Origin: Mesaphorura yosii
Lineage: Eukaryota > Arthropoda > Collembola > Poduromorpha > Tullbergiidae
Length of the DNA stretch: 64,000 nucleotides
Assembly: GCA_009869945.1 (NCBI GenBank)
Contig: WIXG01000187.1
Coordinates: forward strand, 62,001-126,000
Direction: 5' to 3'
The position numbers and the translations under genes are program-made. The notes under the pieces are model-generated. The model saw only the letters and a list, made by a program, of their open reading frames with translations. It was not told the DNA's origin and did no database searches. Positions 22,043-33,700 of this stretch are shown here, piece after piece (positions within the stretch are counted from its first letter, which is position 1; every line of letters begins with the position of its first letter).

Positions 22043-24735
22043 GATCACTGCTGTTTACTGGAAGTGGAAATGGAGCCTCAAGGACTGGAGTAGACTTTGA
22101 TTGATCTTCTGTGCATTACATGAAACTGAACTGTTATTACTTGGCGATGCGGGCGATGTCACAATTGGAGGCAGGTAAGCTTAAAATAGTGTCACGACAC
22201 TGAACAATGAAGACAACGATAACACAACAAACAGAGTCTCGGAGCCTAAACACTGAACTCGTATGTTAACTAACGCAATTCACTGATTCACTAATCTTTG
22301 GCCACTTAATCGGTTGTGCTCTGCAAGCAGGAATTGAGGCGCGGCACAATTAAACGTAATCTCGATGAGGAAGCTTGAATTAAAGATCACGGCTCACAAC
22401 TTGATTTCTTGTTCTTGGGAGGATGCAGCGACTGTGATTCCGTTGATTTTTCATTTGTGCTTGACACTTACACAATGCTTGGAAGTAAATTGAAACCAAG
22501 CATACCATCGAAATCGTGTTTCTTTGATCAGTAGAAACTGATTCGTTGTCCAGTCTGTCAGTCGCCTGACTGACGTGACTTGACTTGACGTGGCCTCGGT
22601 GAAAGCTCCTGGCAAAATGAGCTTCCTCCAGAAACTCGTCGGGGAAATCGCAAAACGCAGCGTGAGGCAAAACTTTCTCTTTCGGGAAAAGGAGAGAACG
22701 AGCAGGCATAGGCAGCAGGACTTTTGGATGGAGTTTCTCTTTCTGTTCTGGAAGCCAGACTAAATTGCACGACGACACGGACGCGGCACGGCACGCACGC
22801 TAAAGTTTTCGCTCTGCCCTGTCAAGTGTTTGACTCTGAGCCTGAGTTTCACATTTGCAATCGTACACGTTACTCGTTTAAGCGCGGTTTTGCTCTGCTA
22901 GCTCTATTCTGTGCAAAAAACAAAATTTTGGGAATCCGCTCCACTCCGGTAACGGTTTTGATGAACGGGTACGAAAGCGATCTGCGATGCAGCCTGAGCC
23001 TTTTGTTCTCGTGGACGTGTACCCAATCTGAATGAGAAACTTTGTTATTGCTGTGCAGAGCCTTCCCCGTGCCTTTCTCCGTGTTGAGCCTTTCGCGACT
23101 CGACGTTGTCGTATTTGCTCTACATTCAATTCCATGCTGGTGCTGGCGCCGGGCTCCGTTTCTGCATTGATAAAGCCTGGTGATAAAATAGCAAATGCTC
23201 TGGACGCAAAATGCTGAAACTGAAATGCATCTTTGCTTGTTGCGCTGTTCTGTTTTTCCCTACTGCTGAGCTTGGCGCTGGTGCTGGCCTGGACCATCGT
23301 CGTCGCCATGCGATGCAGTATCCCTCGAGGGTTCACTCGACATGTCCTTTTGTCTTGTGTCATGCATGGCATGGCATGGCGGTGCTGCTCTGCTTCGTTC
23401 TGAAGGTTACGCAACGCGGCTCATAAATTCGCTGAGGCTAATTCGAAATTCAAAGATACGGCCCACATGTGCTGCATAAACATGTCGAATGATTCTCATT
23501 CTCAAGCTGATGCTGATTTATGCTCATACAAATCAGTGAATTATGGAACGAAATGATGCTCAATCTCCATTTTGCGTCCGCGAATGGTGAATGGAGAATT
23601 CATCCATTTTTTTAAACTGGGTCGTTCGTCTTGCCTCTTGTGCGCGAATTTGTGAATTTTCACATTACGAATTCTGAACCAGCCTCCACTTCCGCAATTC
23701 CGCTCCCGTCGACTCGCGACTTCCATTCGCACTTCTTCTTAACATAACTTTTCTATGCTCAGAGTTCTTCCTGTCAGTACAGTTTAAATTCTGTTTATAC
23801 CGCAATGAGAAGTGAAAGTGAAAATGGAAAACCGAAGAGAGAGCAGGTTGAAAGCCAAAATAGAATCCTGTTCGTGGCATTTTCTTTGGCATTCTCGTTA
23901 CGGTGATCCGTTTTGGCTTGGCTTGGCGAAATTCCAGCTCCTCCGTGAAACTTTCCAAAAGTGACGTTGGCACCGTCATAAAATACGATGACGTCAGGCT
24001 GCTGCTGAAACGCTGAACAATGGAACAAGGCAACTTGCCAAAGGAGAAACGAGAAGCCTGAAAACGCTTGGATCGATACGATACGATTTCCCAGAGTCGT
24101 CGAGTTGGAGGCAGCAGCATCTCCAGCAGCGTTGAGCGTATTTGCTTTGCGTATCCGCCAGCTTTGGCTTTGGCTCGCTTTCTCTTGCCTTCTGCTTTCA
24201 TCTCCGTACGATTTGTTGTATTATCTCTCATGCATGCAGTGCTGTGCCGTGACTTCAGCTCTCAGTAGGCTCATTACATCGAATCTAATCTTGTCTTCGC
24301 TTTTCCATTCAAAATAACGTGTCGATTTATAGAATATCCTTTCGGCATTGATTTTCCAACGTATTTGTACCCGTGGCACCAGAAAAAGAAGACGTTTTAA
24401 TTCGTTTTCTTGCATAGTAAATTTTCTTTTAGCCATGTACGCCTTTCATCGAGTAATGATAAGCTGGTTACGGTTAGGCGGTAACTAAAAATTATGATAA
24501 TGATTATGGTCCTTACACATTTAATGATATTTATAGAAAACTTCACGCTAGACTACTTCAAGAAATGTAAAATTCCGTCCAGGGAACTTGGAATTTAGAA
24601 CCTGCTAATTTTAATGCTACGTTAATGTTGTTCTAAGCTTGATGAGGAAATACGACGCTAAAAACAACTCGAGTTCCAATAATTCGTTAAGAAAGCGATA
24701 GCGCAAAGTATTAAGTTATGTGATTGAATGTTGGC
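22043..24735. other. Intergenic DNA between RING gene and NAD kinase
   Basis: Both flanking genes run on the minus strand, so this is NADK downstream flank plus RING-gene upstream flank and leader. A 188-codon minus-strand frame (23665-24231) starts with ATG but is basic, unlike any family I know, and has no supporting splice sites. I do not call it. Confidence 0.4.
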
Positions 24736-27700
24736 TCAGTTTTCCATGATTTCGTACGAGTCCGAAGACGAAACGTCGTCTGACTCGTCAAAAGTACGCT
24801 GGCGCTTTCGCACATTCCACTGCAAGCAGTCAGCGAGCGAGTCAAACCAGTCTTGGATCTGGTCTTGAGCACAAATCGATGGAACCGGAAATACTGATGT
24901 TGTGACGGACAGACTGCAAGAAAAAGAATTCACATAAATTAAAATAATTATCCAGCTGTTGGAGGGCAATATTTTATTAACTTACGCATCGCCATGCTGA
25001 AGTTCCTGACGATTTCTGCCGTCAAATGAGACCCAAGCTGTGTTTCTGCTGTCCGGCGATATTTTGATCTGTGAATTTCAGATATGTGAAATTAAGGTTC
25101 ATGATTACGTTAAAGATGGTCTTTTCTCCAAGTAAAAGTACCTTCAGCTCAACTCCAGCAGGCACAACAATGGGTCTGAAAGACAGCGAGTGAGGGCAAA
25201 TTGGCGTGATCATAATGGCAGGTACTGAAGGATGAATCATTGAGGCACCAGCAGCTACAGCGTAAGCTGTACTCCCCGTCGGAGTAGAAACGATGAGCCC
25301 ATCCCCTTGCACAACCGTGACGTGCTTCCCATCGATGAAAAGATCGACGTTGGAAAGATATGGACTTGGTCCACGATCCACAACTACTTCGTTTAGCACG
25401 AGAAAGTTCAATGGTGATCGATTTAAGGAGTTCTTTCGCTCAGCTTCTGTTTTGTGATTGGTCCCATTCACGACGGCGTTCAGGACGCCTGGCAACGGAT
25501 GAGATTCACCGTTCGTTGGAGTGTGAACGTCCTCGATTGCATGGCGTCTCTTCAGAGTGCATTTCAGGCGACTGCGAAGCGTAAGAGCCGCATTTCCTAA
25601 AAACATATTGAAGTCTCGTTTGAAAAAAAATAGTTGAAGTAGTTAAAAACTTCTGGCAAACATTTACGCGTACCTTCAAGGACGTTGGTCACTTGATCCT
25701 GGAAGTTATCAAAGAGGAAAGGAGTAAGAAAGCCCAAAGAACCCAAATGGAATGCCATCACTGGAGGCACAGATTGCTGAAACAAAAACATGAAGAGTTA
25801 AATTAAACGCACAAATAGCTTGCTCAATAAGTCTGTTGGCTGGAACTTACTTGAAACAAGGAAGATGCATACAAAAGTGTTCCATCACCACCTGGTTAGC
25901 AAAATTATCAGAATTATTATTTGCTCATTCGGCGTTCATCCAACAACATGAGAATGAGAGAATGAGAATGAGAGTTACGCTTTATTTAAAAAAGTGATGC
26001 TGTCACTTTGAATTTCGGTCAGGACTGAGACGTTGCAAACGTGACAGGAAATTAGAGATCAGAGATCAGAGATCAGAGACAACAATTTGTTGGAGGAAAT
26101 ACAACCATGAAGAAATCGTACAAACAAGCTTCCCTGGATCGCTTCCTAGTCACCGAAAACCAAGCTGGCCCTTCATCAAAAGTTATAAATGGTAAGTGCA
26201 AAAAAATTCCTCAAACTTTCAACGTGTCAAGTTTAGGTGCCAGATTACGGTGAGTATTTTAATTTCAGATACTGGCGTCAAGGTCATGGAGTACGAAAGC
26301 CCACGTGTAGATGTGCATTACATTAATCATGGAAATGGAACGTATTCGTGCAAGAATCAAAACAAAAAAGGAACTGATAAAGTCTGTGGAGAACAAATTA
26401 CTGCTAGTAAGAAAGATCCAATAATCTCGCACTGTTATAGCTGTTACCCTGAACTTGGTGAACGGCAAAGATTAAGGAAAATTCAAAGCAGGAAGAGAAA
26501 GCCTGAAGTTTATCAAGAACAAAACAAAAAGCAGTACGAAAAGTTCAAGGAGAATTTCAATTTCAGATTTCAGATTTTTTTCAGATTTTTTTCAATTTCA
26601 GATTGTAGCAAAATATCGAAGCAAATGTGAAGACGCTCCGGACTCTATCCAGTGGAGATTTGCAAACAAGAATGCTGAACGTCTTGCAGCACGCAAGTTG
26701 TCAGAGGACGATAAGATAGATGCACAAAAATTGGCAAGAGGTAACCATCCTATGCTCTGCGTCACTGAAGACTGTGATCTCATCCACAAGGGGAAGCTTA
26801 AGACGAACTTCTACGGCAAATTCCATGCTGACATCGAAAATATCAAGGAGCTGGATTTCTCTGAACTTTTCTAGAAGTGTCTATGTTTTTCTTAAGCCGT
26901 TAACTTAAGGTTGTTTCTAAATACGTAAAACTTTACAAAATTTCATTTCTGTTAGTGTTGCTATCATTTGAACTTCGTATTCGTACACTATTTCTCACTG
27001 CTCAATTCTCTTGAAATTTCAATAAGGTATGTAATGCTATGGGTTTTATAGCTATTTATTTACCAAGACAGATGATAAAGTCAATCTTATCTGTCAAATC
27101 ATCACGGCCTTCACGAAATACTTGAAGCTTCTCTCGAATTGAAAGAAATTGTGTGTTCTTGTTCAAGGCGACATCATCGAGAATCGCCGACTCAACATGC
27201 ACGACCATTCGTTTCTCCTGTAAAAAAGACGAGATTATGGCGATGAGGCTTTGAGGCTGGCTGATCACCAATTCATGTGCATGCATACCTCAATCAACCA
27301 TCTTGTCAGCTGAACAAACGGATTCAGCACAGAAATGTCACGAGTCTTCTTGATGACAAGTACCGTCAACGGCGTCTTGTACCAGGTCAGGCGCTGAAAT
27401 GCGGGATCCTGGATTTGCCTACAAATAGCATAAGAATGGGTTAATTTATAAACGCGACATGAGAAAATCCACTGAGCACTGAAATATTTTGTCATGTGCT
27501 GTCATAAACCATGGTCAGTCGAATTAAGGGTCCGACCTTAACCTATTTTCAGTCATTTCAGTCGTAACTACGAAGATAGAGGCTGTGAAAGGGTAAAAGT
27601 TTCAAGTTCAAGGTCTGTTTATGCCTAATGCGTCGCAGTGCCCGATGGAATTTCCCGATGCTTTAATATTTACGGTGGCATTGCATCAGTTTTTCCTTAA

Positions 27701-30700
27701 CGATTGTTCAAAAATGGTTCTAATGTCAAATCGCCCAATGTTTTCCGTCTGAAACCAGAATCGTTCTGGAATTTGCGCGAAAAAATGTGAAAAATGCCGG
27801 CCCGGTAGTCGCGTCGCAGCCTGCTCGGGCACCTTTCCTTTTTCCAAATCTGTCTCTAAACAACTAATCATTCGAATTGAAAAATTCTTTCTCTCTGCTA
27901 ACCCCATAATCATAATCATCGTTCAATCGTGTCTGTCCCGTGCCGAGTGCGAGCATTCCTCGAATTCTTTGCATTCCTGAGATTTTAAACTTTAACAGGT
28001 GAAGCCGGAGTGATGCACCGTCGTCGTGTCGTGTGCTATTTGACGTGGTGCATTGCAACAGATCAAAGAGAAAACAGAAAACTGTAATCATCTTGTCACA
28101 ATTACTGATTGTCCGCCACGGCCACGGCCCAGCCAGCAGCCACATTCCATTCAGAGACGCGTCGAAATGTCTTGCGATTATGTGCCACATACCTTAAATA
28201 TTTATGGTTATTTATACGCAATGGCAAAACGATGCTTTGAACGCCTCAATTTGAATGGGGAGTTTAGTTTTATGAAGGCACCATAAAAATCTCGAATTTA
28301 GGCGATTCTGTCGCCCAGGCCCTTGCACAAAATGGACTGATCGGACCCTGGCCCTGGCCGGCCTGCCCCAATTCTTTCAATGCTACACAAAATACATTAA
28401 AGCAGCCACCGTCACTTACCATATAAAACGGTCACGAACCACGATTTTCATTGTACTTGTAACCCTTTCTGAGCCTGACACGGCAAAACCGTCAAAACCC
28501 TCACTGCACAAGCACCACGACAAAGACTCGAGACGCGTCCACGTCCAAGTGCAAAGAGCAGCCAGCAGCGGCAGAACTCTCAAGAATGGAAAATGCAAAG
28601 ACACTGACCGCACAGTCCATTTTATTATGCGATTTTATACGAGGCGAAAAACAAATGAATACGAGCACGAGCACGGATTGACTCCTGTCAAAACAAAAAG
28701 TGTACAATACACAGAAAGGGATGGACGACTGATTGCCTTATCTTATGCAATGCACTGGCGGTGCGAATGAATTTTCCGTTATCCAGCTGTAGAAGGCGCA
28801 AGATGAGACTTTGGGGATCTTCTTTCTCATTACGTAAATATTATTCCCATTGTTGTTGCTTGGCTTCGTGTATGTCAGATACAAGATACTCAATCACGAA
28901 CTGACCGCGGACGGCGGACGCAGACTGCCTAAACCAATAATTACCACACCACAGTCAAATGATAACTTTCAACTCGGCACTTATCGACTGTGGCTGGTGT
29001 ATTTTCTCAGAAGTGACGACGACTGCCACTGCGTTAACCCTTCAATGGCACTGGCGCATGGCGGCTTGACTCTGACGTATTTCGAATATTAGTAAGTCAT
29101 GGCCACCTGACAAGCGTGATCGAGTGAACAGTGAATAAATTGATTTTAAGTCAAGGGCGATGTGAAATGTGAAGCCACCTTCGGAAAATTCAATGCAAGG
29201 CAAATGCAGTCCGCGTTTTTGAAGTTTAAAATGCCCTGACTCGACTCGGTTTAAAATCAACTGCGAATAGAGTTAAAAGCTGAGGCTCACATCGTACGTG
29301 TTACGTGTGAATCAATTTGAGGTTAATTGATTTGACTTTATTGTAGCAACATTAATGCGAATTGAATTGTGGCCACACACCGCAGTCATGATTTAAGAAC
29401 AAGAAACGAGACTCGTGATTGCGATTCTTTCTAACAAGAAAGATAAAAGGATAAAAACATACCCACGTACGCAAATCGTAAATGCGCTTACGCTAATAAT
29501 ATTCATCATCATCATTACAATTTCACGCTTATTCTGGAAAACTCCAAACTGATTCCCCGCCCGTGAGAAATTACGTGATCGTGCTGGCTGATTGCTTAAC
29601 ATCAGTCGGCTCGGCTCAACGTGTGTGGGTTACATGATGCATTGCATTGCAATGACTTGTCAGTTCACGGGTCAGCATTCGATTCGATTCAACATTTAAA
29701 CCCAACGAACTCTGAAGCTGGGACCATGTAAGCGAATTGTGTACCTCTGGGAACTTTCCAGGCGTGTATGTAATTAAAGCACAAAATCCCAACATTTTCG
29801 ATTCAGACTTCCCCGAAATTCTCAGCTTTCAGGATGTAAATGGATGAACGTAGTCAGTATCAGTCAAAACAAAGTCGTGATGTTCACTGGCCGGGCTCGT
29901 GATTCGATTCGGCTTTCGATGTTGGGCAAGGGCAATGGAAATTAACATTGAAAAAATTAAAAATCATCTCGTCATTTCGCACTCGTCGGGGTTCATTTTG
30001 ACGTCAATTTCTAATTGAAAACTCACTTTCTCTTTCTCATTAAATGATTATGAGGTGTGTGGTCTACCAAAATACGATTCGAAACCATTAATTTCCTCAT
30101 TTTTCAAGATTCTGACTTGATATGCATAATTGGCTACTGTGTGCAAGGTGCAATCGTGCAATTTAGAGTTCGCATCATAAAAGGCTATAAAAATGCCACT
30201 GGAAATAGAAAATTGCAAAATGGCGCAAAGCAATCATTACCGATACTGTTGCGCGAACGGTCTCATCGTTGCGGTACAGTTGTGCAGAAGGCTCACAGGT
30301 TAATTAATTTAGCAATTTAGCTCTACTTGACACACGCGTTAAAGTACACACACGAATTACAAACTTCGATCACACTCCACTGACTCCACAAGATTCAAGT
30401 CACAGTCTCAAATCTCAAGTCAAGCACATGTTTTTGTTTTTAGAGTGGTCCTGCATTCTAGCACAAGATCGTAAAGCAATTCCACGAACGGTAATTAATT
30501 GTTGAACTTTATTTAGAACAGGGACAGTTGTTGATGAATTTGAAGGATAAGTGCAAGCCGAAGCTGAGGCAGTGGCAGGGCCGAATTCCATGCCTCTGTC
30601 TATGATTTATGATTCCAAGAGTAAATTTAGAAATTAAGTCACTCGAGTTCCATCGGGATTAGATAACATTGGCAGAAAGGCCCACAATGTATCACTCGAG

Positions 30701-33700
30701 ATTGCTAAATGGCAAATATGCCCATCCTTCTGGATATGCCTGAATTTATAACAGATTAGCAGTCAAGAGTCAAGTGACATGTGAGAATTGAGTCATCTTC
30801 CCTGACAGGCCGACATGACATGTTAACACTTAACATGTTGAATCACTCAATCACTTTGCAATATGTTCAAGGGGGAGGGTGCAACTTTATTGCATTGCCT
30901 GGAATTCAGACTCTGGACCCTGCACCACATGACAAGATGGCATTCCCTTCCATATCACAATTTCCAGAAGGTTGGACTTGCGATGCGACGAGCTCAGACG
31001 TGTTTGCAAATAAAATGACATAATTCGCGGCCCGCACAATTGCTAATTGTATACTCTAATTGCTTTGCTGGATGCACTCTCCAAAAATGCAAATCATGCT
31101 CAACTCAGGTTTGCCACTTTAGAAATTAGAAATGTCTTGACTAGGTGCTGCATTGGCTGTGGACTTTGACCAGCGCACGAACGCAAAGTCACGTAGTGAA
31201 TACTATTAAAATTAAGTATTTATGAAAGTCCTTGAAAAACACATGATTCGCGCATGAGTACGAGTTTGAGTAATCGAATTGTCTTCGAATTGAGCACCCA
31301 AAACCCTCAAAGTGTCCCTTCGTCCATTCGTCAAGTCAGGCAGTCAAAGAAAAGAAACTCGTGATTTGACTTACATGACCATCGCCGAGTTCTTCATGAT
31401 GCGTCCACATGGCCCAAATTGCTGAATGGGTGACGGAGCATTCAATGACCTGGTTCGCCTGCAGAGACAAAAACAAAAACAAATGTAATTAGAGCAACCG
31501 TTTAACATTGAGCTTAAGACGTACGCAATGCCATCGAAATACTGCTTAAGAAATCATTTTATCATACTCACACACTGTGGCAAAGGAATTGCTGATTGCT
31601 CATCGTTCATTCACATTTTATTGCTAATTTATTTTACGACTATGCTAATTAGCGATCATGCCATAAAATTCGCAACTCATAGCGACATAAGAGCGAAGAT
31701 CAGCACTCAACAAGAAGACGTGAAGACATGAAGACATCACACCACTCGGTAAAATATGAATCAGGTCATTTCCTCCTTGGTTTATTGTTTATTGTAGCAA
31801 GCAACGTCCAACGTGTCATTAAGTAATTGCACGCAGGGCAGAATATTTGGGCATTAGGCTGGGAAATCGATACAGGAAATCAGCATCAATACATAAAGCA
31901 CAAGCACGAGATTCATTTTTATGAATGAAATCCGCAAATCCACAAACCACAATTGAGATAACCTTTGCCTTTGCTTTGCTCAATCGCAGCCGCTGTTGGC
32001 ACGGTCGCTCAATTGATAACGATAGTGCATTTATCAATGAAATAGAAAACCGTCAATTGAGTGAATTGTCAATTGAAATGCGTTGCGTTCGTTGGAATGA
32101 CTCGACATTTTTAGCAACTTTTTATCTTGTAGGAAGAGGAAGTTGTAAATAGTAAATTGTAAATAGCAATAGTCAAATTGACAACGTGTCTCTTGTCGCG
32201 TCGATCGTGTGCTGCGTGTAAATCTTAAATTCATACATTGAACTTGAAGCAAGGCACAAGGACAAAATGCAGAAGCGCAATGGATAATTCGCAATCGTGA
32301 TCAGAAGCACGGCTGGATAAAGATGAAAGATTCAACGTATCACAGAGAGTATTGCGAAGCGTTCGTGGCTGGACACGCGCCATATGTTCAAATGCTAAAT
32401 GCTAATGAGAGTTTATGTGTCCGACAACCAAAGCGAAGCAATCAAGGCTCAATACCTTGTTTTGCTGTTGTGATTGCGATTACTCGACTCAATCTCGTTC
32501 CTCACTGTCAAGGCCGCTTAGCGCAAAAGCTAAAGCGGCTTGGTCAACAGTTAGCAAATGGCAATGACAGTCAAATCTCGGCCACACAAACGACGATTAC
32601 GATAACTTTATGCAAATCACGTCTGCCTGCATATCTTCTGTCATACGGTCGATGAGTGGCAACGTCGTGGTCGTGATTGATTGATTGATTACATATTACA
32701 GCGACTATTCTATCGACTATCGACCAACTTCCGTTTCCTGCTCGCTCAACTTTTCTTTCTTTAAGCAGTAATTAATTTTAAAGCTACAACTCTTACGGCC
32801 AAGTTCCAGAACGACTTCTTCGCTCGTACAGCGAGTCGTCTTCAGACGACGACGACGAAGCTGAGCTCGAGCTCGCTGTCGAAGATGCTGACAGAAGGCT
32901 GTCATCGTCCAGACTGGTCGCGGGGTCAGTCAGTAGGTTGCTCACACTGGTGCTGACGTTGGTACCGCTGCTCGTTTCGGAGTACTCACGACTTCCACGT
33001 GGATGGATCCAAAGCTTTTTTCGGAAGATGGTCTCGAGTTGTGTCGGCTCTTTCCCATTCGCAGCACTGCCGCTCCCGCCGCCAAGCCAAGATTCTAACA
33101 CCATTTTGCTGAGACCTCGGTTTCTGTTCTGATCGTTCTGGCTTGGAACTTGCTAAATGTGTTGTCTGCAGTTGCAGTGTCCGTCAGTCAGTTAAAAGAC
33201 GATGTAAGGTCCATAAGGCAAACGCAATGAAATTGCGGAGTCTTTCGTTCAGATTATTGCTTTGAGACTTGCGACGTAAGACTGCCGACGTGCCGACTTG
33301 TGGTTTTGGTGGCAGATGCAGGCTCGTGGCTTCGTAAGTACGCGTTCGTGTACGTGCGATGCGGTAATGTGAGAACAAAAGTGTCCAAGTTCTCACCCGC
33401 TCTCATAAACACATGTACTCCACGTACTTAATGAGCTTAACTCGATTTTAATTAATGGCTATCACTTATTTCGCTTATTGCGCTTATTTCGCGGTAAAGA
33501 ATAGAAATCCCAACCTAGAGCCAGTGCACTCCTCCTTGACCAGGCCACAGGTTGCAAGTTCTGCAAGCGTAGCAAAGGGGCAATCGCAATTCTATTATTA
33601 CTCGAGCTAAACACGCAACCTGAACCTGAATCTAGTTCAAACGAACAAAACAAGTGACAAAAGAAAGAGAAAAGTGGGTCAGCTAGACCTGTGGCACAAT

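Noticed and set aside
22878-23414. 178-codon minus-strand frame
   Set aside because: It opens with TTG and not ATG, and its composition looks random. Probably upstream flank of the RING gene.
23665-24231. 188-codon minus-strand frame beginning with ATG
   Set aside because: It is very basic, low in typical domain features and has no family resemblance or splice context. Likely a chance frame.
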